The notes below the pieces were generated by a model. That model saw only the letters and a program-made list of their open reading frames with translations. It ran no database searches and was not told the DNA's origin. A DNA stretch of 40,870 nt from a virus, in the IMG/VR virus record IMGVR_UViG_3300044953_000273, positions 1-40,870 of that record; one strand, written 5' to 3'. A program made the translations under genes and the position numbers. Positions 29,398 through 38,570 of this stretch are shown piece after piece; position 1 is the first letter of the stretch, and each line of letters starts with the position of its first letter.

Positions 29398-31233
29398 ATG
29401 TCAAATAACATCCTTAATGATATCTCTGCCGTTTATGTTGCGGAAGTTTTGGAACCAAAAATCAAAGCAGGTGGTGACGGAGAAGGTAAAAAAGTACAAA
29501 AGGGTGGAACCTCAGAAGAGGCATCTGCAAAAAGAGTTCGTCAAGCAGTTTACGATATTCGTTATCGTGCAAGAAGAGAAGGCATTGAACTGGAACAGGC
29601 TTTCAGTCAATACACTGGAAATAGTTCAATGACTGGTCAAGAAAAAACAGCAGTCAAAGAAAAACTTGGTCTTGTTGAGGAAGTCGAAGAAATTCAAAAA
29701 GCAGGAGATCGAAAATTTCAGGTTCGTGTAAGAGACAAAGAATCTGGTAAAACATATGTTCGTTATGCAACCAGAGAAAAGATTTCACAACTTCGTTTAA
29801 ATCCAAACATTTCTTCTGTTGAAATGACAAAGTATGGTAAACCATACGAGGGTGAAAAGGAAAGAGGAGAATATACTTCAAAAGTTAAGGCAGGAAAAGG
29901 ACTTGATCCAGTTGGACGTGAAGACAAAGACATTGATAATGATGGAGACCACGATAAGACAGATAAGTATCTTTTAAATCGTCGTAAGGTTCGTGGTGCA
30001 GCAATTGCCACCAGAAAAGAAGAGTTTTATTCTTGGAGAGATTCTTTAAATGAAGTTGCCGATGAACTTGATGACAATAAAAAGAAAGTTAAAGAGAAAA
30101 AAATTCAAAATAAAATTAAGATAAATCCAACAATGGGTGAATCTGCTCAAAATCTTGGTGGTGAACTTTTGGAAGCAGAAGAATTTGTTGGTGTTTTCTC
30201 TGATGTTGTTGATGTTGATTATTATCACATTAGTGATGAATTAATTGAACAAACTCTTGTAGAGTTTTATGAAGAAATTAAAGGAGAGTATGATCTTCTT
30301 GAAGTTCGCAAAGCAATTATTGAAGAAATTGACATTGAAATTGCAATTTTAAATGAAGCAAAAGTTACTTATGGTCATGATACTGATACCACAGGTTTAA
30401 AGCAAACCAAAATGGAAAGAATGAAGAGTGCAGTAAAGAAAGCCTATACGAAAGGCAAGACTGCTTATGATAGTGAAAAAGGAAAGAGAGTCAGAAATAA
30501 AATTAAAAAGGGACTTTATAGGGTTGCAAAAAGAATTTCTAAGGTTGCAGACGGTGCAGCACAAAGATTGATGGATGTTGGTGAGGCAGTAACTCAAATG
30601 CCTGGTAGAGAGACAACTCCACCAACAGGAACAACTGCAAAGCAGGATGATATTCAATTGATGCAAAAAGACAATGCTTTAAGAAAACAAATGCTTGCAA
30701 GAAAAAAGCAAATGATGATGAAGCAACAAACTCTTGATCGTCAAAGGCTTCAAGCACAACAGCAAGGACAAATTCCAATTGGTCATACCACAGAGGAAGT
30801 TGAGTATGATCTTGAAGAAAAGACTCTGACTTCTGTTGAAACCAAAAAGAAGGAAGAGATTGTAAAGTCAATGAAGAAGAGTGCTGGTGACTTTGAAAAG
30901 AGATATCCTGGACGTGGTAAAGAAGTCATGTATGCTACTGCCACCAAAATGGCAAAGAAAGTAGCAGAGGGTATCGAACAAATTGATGAAAGAAGAAGAG
31001 GGGACAAAGGAAATCCAGGAGGTCCTGAGCCAAGTCCTGCGTTTAAAGCAGTTTCTAAGATGATGGGTTCTGGTAGAATGGGTGTCAAACCAAGAGGGGA
31101 GAAAAAAGTTCCTGAACAAAAACCACCTGCTGCTGGTGAATATGGAGCACAAAGATCACCTGCACAAAAAGTAGCAATGCGTCGCGCAGCTGCTCAGAGA
31201 GCGCAGGACATGATGCATTCTCCAAGAGATTAA
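29398..31233 (+). CDS. Large helical virion structural protein with Ca-binding-like motif
   Basis: The protein has 611 residues. The N-terminus NNILNDISAVYVAEVLEPK resembles the starts of neighbouring virion proteins. A DxDxDG-type loop (DIDNDGDHDKTDKYL) near residues 180-195 resembles EF-hand/dockerin calcium sites seen in cyanophage structural proteins. The rest is long charged helices and Gln-rich stretches (MMMKQQTLDRQRLQAQQQG). It follows the 28131 gene by 7 bases, with no separate promoter visible. It is likely a late structural protein. Confidence 0.7.
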   Translation: MSNNILNDISAVYVAEVLEPKIKAGGDGEGKKVQKGGTSEEASAKRVRQAVYDIRYRARREGIELEQAFSQYTGNSSMTGQEKTAVKEKLGLVEEVEEIQKAGDRKFQVRVRDKESGKTYVRYATREKISQLRLNPNISSVEMTKYGKPYEGEKERGEYTSKVKAGKGLDPVGREDKDIDNDGDHDKTDKYLLNRRKVRGAAIATRKEEFYSWRDSLNEVADELDDNKKKVKEKKIQNKIKINPTMGESAQNLGGELLEAEEFVGVFSDVVDVDYYHISDELIEQTLVEFYEEIKGEYDLLEVRKAIIEEIDIEIAILNEAKVTYGHDTDTTGLKQTKMERMKSAVKKAYTKGKTAYDSEKGKRVRNKIKKGLYRVAKRISKVADGAAQRLMDVGEAVTQMPGRETTPPTGTTAKQDDIQLMQKDNALRKQMLARKKQMMMKQQTLDRQRLQAQQQGQIPIGHTTEEVEYDLEEKTLTSVETKKKEEIVKSMKKSAGDFEKRYPGRGKEVMYATATKMAKKVAEGIEQIDERRRGDKGNPGGPEPSPAFKAVSKMMGSGRMGVKPRGEKKVPEQKPPAAGEYGAQRSPAQKVAMRRAAAQRAQDMMHSPRD

Positions 31234-31235
31234 TT

Positions 31236-31243
31236 CCTAAATA
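31236..31243 (+). promoter_or_regulatory. Late promoter for the small genes at 31274 and 31444
   Basis: CCTAAATA, containing the CTAAATA core, lies three bases after the previous stop and 30 bases before the ATG; a GGAGG ribosome site follows at 31264. Confidence 0.65.
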
Positions 31244-31273
31244 GATCGGAATACTTTTTACACGGAGGACATC

Positions 31274-31447
31274 ATGGGCGCAGTAGTTGCGGTAGTAAAA
31301 CCACTTCTTCTTTTACTTGCTGCAAATCCAGCAGTAAAGAATCTTGTCTTAGACTTACTGAAAAAGTATGTTGATAGCACAGATAACAGCATTGATAACG
31401 TTGTCTATGAATTAGTAAAGGATAAACTCTTTACTCCACAAGTATGA
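31274..31447 (+). CDS. Small hydrophobic/amphipathic late protein
   Basis: The ATG at 31274 with GGAGG (31264-31268) five bases upstream gives 57 residues. The N-terminal 30 (MGAVVAVVKPLLLLLAANPA) are hydrophobic and the rest are charged helix. It may be a membrane peptide. It overlaps the next gene by 4 bases (ATGA). Confidence 0.65.
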   Translation: MGAVVAVVKPLLLLLAANPAVKNLVLDLLKKYVDSTDNSIDNVVYELVKDKLFTPQV

Positions 31448-31608
31448 TTTCCTGTTTTGTATCTAACTGGGGAATAACCATTGTCCTTGGTTTATTGTTG
31501 ACTGCTTCTGAGTGGTTATCAAAAACAAAAAGGTTTGAAGAGAATGGGTTGTTAGATTTTACAGCTAACTTTTTAAGATTAATTTTACGCAAAGGAGACA
31601 AAAAGTAA
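31444..31608 (+). CDS. Small membrane protein
   Basis: The protein has 54 residues. A transmembrane segment (WGITIVLGLLLTASEWL, about 9-25) is followed by a basic helix (SKTKRFEENGL). It starts inside the stop of the previous small gene (ATGA overlap). Size and layout allow a holin-like or membrane-accessory role, which is a guess. A terminator immediately follows. Confidence 0.6.
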   Translation: MISCFVSNWGITIVLGLLLTASEWLSKTKRFEENGLLDFTANFLRLILRKGDKK

Positions 31609-31623
31609 AGGTCTCCTTTTTTT
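31594..31623 (+). terminator. Terminator overlapping the end of the small membrane protein gene
   Basis: GGAGAC (31594-31599) pairs with GTCTCC (31611-31616), followed by TTTTTTT. The stop codon of the gene at 31444 lies in the loop. Confidence 0.85.
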
Positions 31624-31630
31624 ATAAATA
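31623..31630 (+). promoter_or_regulatory. Late promoter for the virion gene at 31665
   Basis: TATAAATA, an exact T4 late box, begins at the last T of the terminator tract. The start near 31636 gives a leader of about 30 bases. Confidence 0.75.
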
Positions 31631-31664
31631 TCTTATAGCAAATAAATTTTATCGGAAGACAGAC

Positions 31665-32192
31665 ATGGCACTCTGGGGAAATAATGATAGCGTTGGTTCT
31701 GGTGGAACCGTATCTCTGAATTACACAACTCTAACCGTAACTGGTACAGCAACAACTTTTGGTCAAGTTGGTGCTGCTGGCACTGGTGATGTCATTAGGT
31801 TTGGTATTCGCGGCGGCGGTGGAATTTTCATTGGAGATGCTGTAATCGTTGGTATCGCAAGCACCGCCCAACTGACAATTGGATCTACTGCTGGATTGAG
31901 TGGCGCAGCGGTTGCAGGAACATCGTTTCATGTAAGTCAACTTCCAAAATATACAATCAAAGATTCGCAGTATTCTCATACTCATACCAATTATGATTCT
32001 CTTGTTTATGGTATTGGTAGAACGGATGTTTGGGCAAGTTCTACAACAAGTTATCGCTTAGAAAGTGAAGGTTGGGTTGGAATCATCACTTATGTTGATA
32101 GTTCTGGTTCTCTAAGAGTTAAGAAAGAAACTCTTGTTGCAATGTCTGGTATCACAACTGACGACAGCATCCATTACCCAACACCTGAATAA
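31665..32192 (+). CDS. Virion structural protein (Gly/Ser/Thr-rich)
   Basis: The protein has 175 residues. The start MALWGNNDSVGSGGTVSLNY, then GDVIRFGIRGGGGIFIGDAVIVG and the terminal VKKETLVAMSGIT, match a family of cyanophage structural proteins known from virion studies. The composition (many Gly, Ser, Thr, beta-prone) suggests a tail or capsid decoration protein. An exact late promoter and a leader are present. Confidence 0.75.
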   Translation: MALWGNNDSVGSGGTVSLNYTTLTVTGTATTFGQVGAAGTGDVIRFGIRGGGGIFIGDAVIVGIASTAQLTIGSTAGLSGAAVAGTSFHVSQLPKYTIKDSQYSHTHTNYDSLVYGIGRTDVWASSTTSYRLESEGWVGIITYVDSSGSLRVKKETLVAMSGITTDDSIHYPTPE

Positions 32193-32214
32193 TAATTAAT
32201 TAGCAAAAGACGTG

Positions 32215-32604
32215 ATGAATTTTGATGAACTGAATGAAAAAAACTTTTTGATTTTTGCGATTCAAAACTATAATAATCCTCAGGCTGTATCAAAGGATGA
32301 CTTTGATAAAGACATGAATCACTTTAAATATATTAAAAGATTGATTAAAAAATATAAAAAGACTGGGGAATTAAAAACGCATCTTTTGCTAAATCATTTT
32401 ATAATCATCTACAATATTTTTGGTGAAGCTGCAACACCAATGTTGTTCTATAAAATAGAACCAGATCTTTGGGATACTGTTAAAACTTTTATTCTATTTC
32501 TAAATAGAATACCTGAGTATCCTAAGAGAACAGGTCTTCATGATATACAGGTTGACATTCAGTGTCTTTCGGAACTTCAAAGGATCTATCATGGAAAAGG
32601 ATAA
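32215..32604 (+). CDS. Conserved cyanophage hypothetical protein
   Basis: From the ATG at 32215 (a GTG at 32212 is the alternative) the protein has 129 residues. It is mostly helical: FKYIKRLIKKYKKTGELKTH, then LLNHFIIIYNIFGEAATPML and LWDTVKTFILFLNRIPEY. No catalytic motif is seen. The 3' end overlaps the next gene's start by 14 bases. It contains a CTAAATA within its coding region (32510), which could be chance. Confidence 0.7.
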   Translation: MNFDELNEKNFLIFAIQNYNNPQAVSKDDFDKDMNHFKYIKRLIKKYKKTGELKTHLLLNHFIIIYNIFGEAATPMLFYKIEPDLWDTVKTFILFLNRIPEYPKRTGLHDIQVDIQCLSELQRIYHGKG

Positions 32605-32866
32605 AATCGACAGAGTTATTGATGCATTTAGAAGTGCATTATATCAAGAGTTTTCTGTTTCTGAGGAAGTTCCCACAAATTCAGTATCAGGTGGAAAAAT
32701 TGCTGGTCTTCCCCCAGATGAACCTCCTGTAAAATTGGATGGAAGAAAAAAGTATGTTAAAAAGTATCTTGACCATTTGATGCAAAAAAGAAAGAAGCGG
32801 GAGGAAAAAAAAGTCATGCGTAAGGTGATGAACTTTAACCCTTACTTCGGAAATGGAAACAAATAA
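32591..32866 (+). CDS. Small basic hypothetical protein
   Basis: The ATG at 32591 gives 91 residues. The first part (MEKDKIDRVIDAFRSALYQEF) is helical, the middle SGGKIAGLPPDEPPVKLDGR is proline-rich, and the end is very basic (KKYLDHLMQKRKKREEKK). It overlaps both neighbours and is probably co-expressed with them. The function is unknown. Confidence 0.65.
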   Translation: MEKDKIDRVIDAFRSALYQEFSVSEEVPTNSVSGGKIAGLPPDEPPVKLDGRKKYVKKYLDHLMQKRKKREEKKVMRKVMNFNPYFGNGNK

Positions 32867-33266
32867 CAACCAAGTTAAAGTCGCTGTGCTAGAACAAAGA
32901 GTTGATGATTTTTCAACAGTAGTTACAAAGTTAGATGTTGCTATTGAAAAATTAAGTGAAGTAAATAGTAATGTGTTAAGGATGCTTGCCGTCCATGAAG
33001 AAAAAATATCGAAACAAGAGGAAATTGACTCAATATTATTTGATAGAATTGACAAACTCCGTGATAAAATGGACCTCGACCACAACTTGGTTACTTCAAA
33101 AATTCAATTGCTCGAAAAAAAATTATGGGCAACCATTTCAGCAATCGGAATAATTTTAGTATCTACAAACCCAAAAACATTAGAGTCAATTAAATCATTG
33201 ATATCAATCGATTCTGGTGTTATACTGAGACCAGTAGCGACTGTTATAAATGAATCAAATCGATAG
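32853..33266 (+). CDS. Coiled-coil protein with C-terminal hydrophobic segment
   Basis: The protein has 137 residues. Residues 8-90 form a long predicted coiled coil (VAVLEQRVDDFSTVVTKLDV...). A hydrophobic stretch near 95 (LWATISAIGIILVST) may be a short membrane anchor. It overlaps the primase start by 17 bases. A membrane-associated or structural role is possible, but no family is recognised with confidence. Confidence 0.65.
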   Translation: METNNNQVKVAVLEQRVDDFSTVVTKLDVAIEKLSEVNSNVLRMLAVHEEKISKQEEIDSILFDRIDKLRDKMDLDHNLVTSKIQLLEKKLWATISAIGIILVSTNPKTLESIKSLISIDSGVILRPVATVINESNR

Positions 33267-34242
33267 CAAATATATTGGACTTTTATCATCGCGTCTTGCA
33301 AAGTTTAAAAGGGTAAAGTCAAATCTATATAACTTTCGATGCCCTATTTGTGGAGACTCCCAAAGAAATAGAAACAAAGCACGGGGTTATCTCTACGTAG
33401 TAAAAAACAACACAAACTTCAAGTGCCACAATTGTGGCATTTCTTTATCATTTAATAATTTTCTCAAACAAATTGATGTTGAGTTGCATAAGCAGTTCAC
33501 ATTAGAGAAATTCAAAAATGGATTTACTGGGAAGAATTTTACAACAAATACTCCATTGGTTGTGGAAGAAGTTGTTAAAACATCTACACCAAAATTTGAT
33601 AAAGATCCAATCAAACAACTTTTACAAAAAGCATCTGACATACCAAGAGCAAGAGATTATTTGGTTAAAAGAAAGATTGATCCTTCCATCTTCTTCTATG
33701 CGAAAAGATTTAAGGAATTTGTGAATCAAATAAAACCAACCTTTTCCAATACAAACTGGGATGATGACCGTATTATTATTCCTTTGTATCGAAATGATCA
33801 ACTAATCGGTTTACAAGGAAGATCAATTGATCATTCTATCAATAAATATATTACCATAATGTTGAGTGAAGATGAACCAAAAATTTATGGACTCGATAGC
33901 ATCGACAAGAAACTTCCAGTTTTCATCACAGAAGGACCATTTGACTCAACATTCATTCGCAATTCGATTGCTATGTGTGGAGCTGATGCTGATATTAATA
34001 AGTGGGGGATTGGTAATCCTGTGTGGATCTATGATAACGAACCAAGAAATGCAGAAATCGTCGCCCGCATTGCCCGCACCATTAATCGAGAAGAAAAAAT
34101 CGTCATCTGGCCAACTGGTGTAAAAGAAAAAGACATCAATGACATGGTTTTGTCTGGACACAATGTTCAAAATATAGTAGAATCAAATGTCTACTCTGGT
34201 TTAGAAGCAAAAGTAAAGTTTACAATCTGGAAGAAAATATGA
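33250..34242 (+). CDS. gp61: DNA primase gp61
   Basis: The protein has 330 residues (T4: 342). The N-terminal zinc ribbon has CPICGDSQRN near residue 30 and CHNCGISLSF near 56. A TOPRIM-like core follows: KLPVFITEGPFDSTFI near 220, then CGADADINKWG and WIYDNEPRN, giving the acids needed for metal binding. It makes RNA primers on the gp41 helicase complex. It overlaps nrdA by 4 bases. Confidence 0.93.
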   Translation: MNQIDSKYIGLLSSRLAKFKRVKSNLYNFRCPICGDSQRNRNKARGYLYVVKNNTNFKCHNCGISLSFNNFLKQIDVELHKQFTLEKFKNGFTGKNFTTNTPLVVEEVVKTSTPKFDKDPIKQLLQKASDIPRARDYLVKRKIDPSIFFYAKRFKEFVNQIKPTFSNTNWDDDRIIIPLYRNDQLIGLQGRSIDHSINKYITIMLSEDEPKIYGLDSIDKKLPVFITEGPFDSTFIRNSIAMCGADADINKWGIGNPVWIYDNEPRNAEIVARIARTINREEKIVIWPTGVKEKDINDMVLSGHNVQNIVESNVYSGLEAKVKFTIWKKI

Positions 34243-36542
34243 GTAACGGAATCAAAGTTAAAAAGAGAGATGGTCGCGTTGAATCTCTTGACCTTGAAAA
34301 GATGCACAAGATGGTTGAAGAGGCATGTGAAGGTCTCTCAGGCGTCTCTGCTTCCCAAGTAGAGATCAACTCTGGAATTCAATTTTACGATGGTATTACA
34401 ACAGATCAGATTCAAGAAATTCTGATTCGTTCTGCTTCTGACTTGATTGATTTAGATCATCCTAACTATCAATTTGTTGCAGCCAGACTTCTTCTTTTTT
34501 CTTTGAGAAAAGGTCTCTATGGAAAGATGTGGGAAGTTCCCGATCTGAAATCTCATATTGTTAATTGTGTTCATCAAAAAGTTTACGACGCTGAAATTTT
34601 TACTAAGTATTCCTTAGAGGAAATTGAAAGGGTCAGCACCTATGTTGATCATGATCGCGATTTTTTGTTTACTTATGCAGGCCTGCGCCAGGTGGTTGAT
34701 AAGTACCTTGTGCAAGATAGAAGCACGGGTAAGTTGTACGAAATTCCACAGTTCATGTATATCATGATCGCTTTGACTATTTTTAGAGATTACCCGAAAG
34801 AAACGAGGCTCGATTATGTCAAACGATACTACAACGCAATCTCCAAACATAAACTCAACATTCCTACGCCAATCATGGCAGGTGTTAGAACCTCACTTCG
34901 CCAATTTGCAAGTTGCGTTCTTGTTGATGTTGATGACACCCTTGATAGCATCTTCAGCTCTGATATGGCAATTGGTAGGTATGTTGCACAAAGAGCAGGA
35001 ATTGGTATCAACGCAGGTCGCATCAGGGGCATCAACAGTAAAATCAGAGGTGGAGAAGTTCAGCACACAGGCGTTATTCCATTCCTCAAAAAGTTTGAAG
35101 CAACTGTCCGATGCTGCACTCAAAATGGCATCCGTGGTGGATCAGCGACTGTCCACTTCCCAATCTGGCACCAAGAAATAGAAGACATTATCGTTCTCAA
35201 AAATAACAAGGGTACGGAAGATAATCGTGTCCGTAAACTTGACTACTCAATTCAAATTAGCAAGTTGTTTTATGAAAGGTTTATTCGAGACGGCGAGATC
35301 ACACTTTTCTCTCCACATGATGTACCTGGACTTTATGATTCTTTCGGACTCCCTAGTTTTGACGATCTCTACGTTTCGTATGAAAAAAATCCGACCATTC
35401 CAAAAAAGACTCTTAAAGCGCAAGAACTCATTCTTAACCTTCTCAAAGAACGTGCTGAGACGGGCAGAATCTATATCATGAACATTGACCACTGCAATTC
35501 TCACTCATCCTTTAAGGATAAAGTTGAGATGAGCAACCTGTGTCAAGAAATTACTCTTCCAACTTATCCTTTACAGCATATTGATGATGAGTATGGAGAA
35601 ATTGCTCTGTGTATTCTGTCAGCAGTAAATGTCGGCAAGATTAAATCTGATGATGAATTGGAAAGTCTTTGTGATCTTTCTGTTCGTAGTCTTGACGAAC
35701 TAATTAATTACCAAGAATATCCTGTCAAAGCAGCAGAGATCTGTACAAAGGCACGGAGATCGCTTGGAATCGGTTTCATTGGTCTTGCACATTACCTTGC
35801 CAAACTTGGATTCAAATACGACTCTCAGGGGGCATGGGATGCCGTTCATGGTCTTTCTGAATCATTCCAATACTATCTTCTGAAAGCATCTAACCAACTT
35901 GCCAAAGAGAAAGGACATTGTGAATATTTTGGTAGAACCAAATATGCTGATGGTATTCTTCCTATTGATACGTATAAAAAAGATGTAGATGAAGTTAGTA
36001 GTCAGAAGTTGCAGCATGATTGGGAAGGTCTACGTGCCGAAATTCAAACACATGGTTTACGACATAGCACACTGTCTGCACAGATGCCTTCGGAGAGCAG
36101 TTCCGTTGTGTCAAACGCAACAAACGGCATCGAACCACCTCGTGACTACCTGTCCATTAAAAAGTCAAAGAAAGGACCCCTTAAACAGGTTGTTCCTCAA
36201 TATTCGTCTCTTAAAAACGATTATACTCTTCTTTGGGACATGGAGTCTAATCGTGGTTATATTAATGTTGTTGCTGTGATGCAAAAGTTTTTTGATCAAG
36301 CTATCTCTGGAAATTGGTCTTATAATCCACAAAACTATCAAGATAATGAAGTTCCTGTGTCGGTAATGGCAAATGACTTTTTAACTACATACAAATACGG
36401 ATGGAAAACATCCTATTATCAAAACACCCATGATGCTAAAACTGATGAAGTTGAAGCACCCGAAACAAAATCAAAACTTAATGCACTTATTGACGAACTA
36501 TCACAAGTAGAGGAGGGAGAGTGTGAATCCTGTGCTGTTTAA
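34239..36542 (+). CDS. nrdA: Ribonucleotide reductase class I large subunit NrdA
   Basis: The protein has 767 residues (T4 NrdA: 754). The N-terminal ATP-cone is visible (KVKKRDGRVESLDLEKM). The active site regions are RQFASCVLV, NLCQEI and the SNATNGIEPPRDYLS segment, and the C-terminal redox pair is ECESCAV. It reduces ribonucleoside diphosphates for phage DNA synthesis and partners NrdB. Its end overlaps nrdB by 20 bases. Confidence 0.95.
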   Translation: MSNGIKVKKRDGRVESLDLEKMHKMVEEACEGLSGVSASQVEINSGIQFYDGITTDQIQEILIRSASDLIDLDHPNYQFVAARLLLFSLRKGLYGKMWEVPDLKSHIVNCVHQKVYDAEIFTKYSLEEIERVSTYVDHDRDFLFTYAGLRQVVDKYLVQDRSTGKLYEIPQFMYIMIALTIFRDYPKETRLDYVKRYYNAISKHKLNIPTPIMAGVRTSLRQFASCVLVDVDDTLDSIFSSDMAIGRYVAQRAGIGINAGRIRGINSKIRGGEVQHTGVIPFLKKFEATVRCCTQNGIRGGSATVHFPIWHQEIEDIIVLKNNKGTEDNRVRKLDYSIQISKLFYERFIRDGEITLFSPHDVPGLYDSFGLPSFDDLYVSYEKNPTIPKKTLKAQELILNLLKERAETGRIYIMNIDHCNSHSSFKDKVEMSNLCQEITLPTYPLQHIDDEYGEIALCILSAVNVGKIKSDDELESLCDLSVRSLDELINYQEYPVKAAEICTKARRSLGIGFIGLAHYLAKLGFKYDSQGAWDAVHGLSESFQYYLLKASNQLAKEKGHCEYFGRTKYADGILPIDTYKKDVDEVSSQKLQHDWEGLRAEIQTHGLRHSTLSAQMPSESSSVVSNATNGIEPPRDYLSIKKSKKGPLKQVVPQYSSLKNDYTLLWDMESNRGYINVVAVMQKFFDQAISGNWSYNPQNYQDNEVPVSVMANDFLTTYKYGWKTSYYQNTHDAKTDEVEAPETKSKLNALIDELSQVEEGECESCAV

Positions 36543-37716
36543 AGTATCTCTTAATGATCCTTACGTGGAAAAGAAAATAAAAGAAATGACGGTGTTCAAC
36601 ACCAAGAAACATGATTACAAAAAACAACCAATGTTTTTTGGACAACCATTGGGTATTCAAAGATATGATTCTTTTAAGTATCCAATTTTTGAAAAACTTA
36701 CAACGCAACAATTAGGTTACTTTTGGAGACCAGAAGAAGTCTCACTTCAAAAAGACAGAGGAGATTATCACACACTTCGTCCAGAACAAAAACATATTTA
36801 CACTTCCAATTTGAAATATCAAATCATGCTTGACTCTGTTCAAGGTAGAGGTCCTGGTATGGCTTTTATGCCATATTGTTCTTTACCAGAACTTGAAGCA
36901 TGTATGGAAGTATGGGGATTTATGGAGATGATTCATAGTCGCTCATACACTTATATTATCAAGAATGTTTATTCAGATCCTAGTGAGATTTTAGATAAAA
37001 TTATTACAGACGAAAGAATTCTAGAACGTGCTTCTAGTGTTACTGAATCATATGATGACTTTATCTTATCTGCTCAACAGTATGGAACCAGTAATGATTG
37101 GATTCATGCTCAGAAAGGTGCGGGTAATTTTAAAGAGCAAAGATATGAACTGAAACGAAAGTTATATCGAGCAATTGCAAATGTCAACATCTTAGAGGGA
37201 ATTCGTTTCTATGTTAGCTTTGCATGTTCCTTTGCTTTTGGTGAACTTAAACTCATGGAAGGATCTGCAAAAATCATTTCTCTTATCGCAAGAGATGAAA
37301 ATCAACATCTTGCAATCACTCAGAATATTCTGAATAAGTGGAAGCAGGGCGATGATCCAGATATGAAAAAGATTTCCCAAGAGGAAGAAGAGTGGACATA
37401 CGCAATGTTTGATCGTGCAGTTAATGAAGAAAAACGTTGGGCAGATTATCTTTTCAGAGATGGTTCAATGATTGGACTCAATGATAAATTGCTGCAACAA
37501 TATGTTGAATGGATTGCTAATCGTAGACTGAAAGTGATTGGTCTAAAACCAGTCTATGACATTTCTGCAAATAATAATCCACTTCCTTGGACACAACATT
37601 GGATCTCCTCTAAGGGATTGCAAGTTGCTCCTCAGGAAACGGAGGTTGAGTCCTATGTTGTTGGAGGAATTAAGCAAGACCTCCAAAAGGATACTTTTAG
37701 TGGATTCAAACTCTGA
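36523..37716 (+). CDS. nrdB: Ribonucleotide reductase class I small subunit NrdB
   Basis: The protein has 397 residues from a GTG start preceded by AGGAGG (36511-36516). The ferritin-like core includes FFWRPEEV-type sequence (YFWRPEEVSLQKD), a metal ligand helix with EMIHSRSYTYI, and the later helix ARDENQHLAITQ. The product holds the diiron-tyrosyl radical. Aligned to T4 it has an extra N-terminal 20 residues, so the ATG at 36586 is a possible alternative. A strong terminator follows. Confidence 0.95.
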   Translation: MNPVLFKVSLNDPYVEKKIKEMTVFNTKKHDYKKQPMFFGQPLGIQRYDSFKYPIFEKLTTQQLGYFWRPEEVSLQKDRGDYHTLRPEQKHIYTSNLKYQIMLDSVQGRGPGMAFMPYCSLPELEACMEVWGFMEMIHSRSYTYIIKNVYSDPSEILDKIITDERILERASSVTESYDDFILSAQQYGTSNDWIHAQKGAGNFKEQRYELKRKLYRAIANVNILEGIRFYVSFACSFAFGELKLMEGSAKIISLIARDENQHLAITQNILNKWKQGDDPDMKKISQEEEEWTYAMFDRAVNEEKRWADYLFRDGSMIGLNDKLLQQYVEWIANRRLKVIGLKPVYDISANNNPLPWTQHWISSKGLQVAPQETEVESYVVGGIKQDLQKDTFSGFKL

Positions 37717-37735
37717 TTGATATTCCTCATCACCC

Positions 37736-37775
37736 ACCCCCAGGATCGCCTACAAGGTGCCTCTGGGGGTTTTTT
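37736..37775 (+). terminator. Strong terminator after nrdB
   Basis: ACCCCCAG (37736-37743) pairs exactly with CTGGGGGT (37763-37770), followed by TTTTTT. The inner loop can form a smaller CCT/AGG stem. Confidence 0.9.
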
Positions 37776-37794
37776 AATGTCTCTCCACATTCTC

Positions 37795-37823
37795 TTGACA
37801 GACATCCAAATCATGAGTAGACT
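37795..37823 (+). promoter_or_regulatory. Sigma70-like promoter pointing into the antisense homing endonuclease
   Basis: TTGACA (37795-37800), a perfect -35, is followed after 17 bp by TAGACT (37818-37823), which matches TATAAT at four of six positions. Transcription would start near 37830 on the + strand and run antisense to the GIY-YIG gene, towards the lysis genes. Confidence 0.55.
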
Positions 37824-37868
37824 AGGTTTGTTCGGGTTGATAGGATAGGTATATCTAAGTAAATAAAA

Positions 37869-38570
37869 TTAATCTTTTATCCAAATAATACCATCTTGTA
37901 ATCTTTGCTTGTATGTTTGGAATCCTATATTATTATCTTTCATATAGGAGACTACACTTTCCCATATTTTATTACCATCGCTAATGGTAATATTTCTAGA
38001 AGTTGTTAAAATTTGTTTATGTTTTTTTGTAAGAGTTTTTCCATACATAGGATTTCCTTCACCTGAAAACATTTCACTTAGTTTTTGTCTAACTTCTAGT
38101 CTTTTTGCGGGATTATTATCACCAATCATACGGTCTCTTAGCGATTCACAAAATCTATCGTTTCTTAAAACAACCTCATATATTCCAGTTCTTTCACTTA
38201 CAAAAAATCTACCTTCAATATTTGTGTTATAATATTCATCGGTCATTAATACATCTCTTTTAAATTGCTCATAAGTTTCATAATAAGACATAGATTTTTT
38301 ATGAGGACAAAGATAAAGTATTTCTCTCAAAAAATTTTCTTTTCCAAGTAGTTTAATATCTTCTTTTAGTTCATCACAGGAACCATAATAATTTCTCCAA
38401 TCACTTTCTTTCTTTTTTCTTCTTCCAGTTTTTCTATCTTTTTGACGAGTCCAGAAGTGTTTTTTACCAACGTACTTTTTTTCGTTTGTCAGGTTTGTAA
38501 TTAAATATACAAAACCTTCCATATTTTTTGGAACATCAACAAAATCTTCTTCGTTATATTTCCATTCCAT
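37869..38570 (-). CDS. GIY-YIG homing endonuclease with NUMOD3 repeats
   Basis: The protein has 233 residues, encoded on the opposite strand to all neighbours. The GIY-YIG domain is near the N-terminus: GFVYLITNLTNEKKYVGKKHF, with a conserved tyrosine and glycine, then WRNYYGSC, and FLREILYLC. NUMOD3-like repeats follow (GDNNPAKRLEVRQKLSE, GEGNPMYGKTLTKKHK), and a C-terminal helix-turn-helix-like end. It is free-standing between nrdB and the lysis genes. It probably targets this locus in phages lacking the gene. Confidence 0.88.
   Translation of the reverse strand: MEWKYNEEDFVDVPKNMEGFVYLITNLTNEKKYVGKKHFWTRQKDRKTGRRKKKESDWRNYYGSCDELKEDIKLLGKENFLREILYLCPHKKSMSYYETYEQFKRDVLMTDEYYNTNIEGRFFVSERTGIYEVVLRNDRFCESLRDRMIGDNNPAKRLEVRQKLSEMFSGEGNPMYGKTLTKKHKQILTTSRNITISDGNKIWESVVSYMKDNNIGFQTYKQRLQDGIIWIKD

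Noticed and set aside
32510-32516. CTAAATA within the gene at 32215 as a late promoter
   Set aside because: It is inside coding sequence; similar matches occur by chance in other genes (for example within gp62 near 16116).
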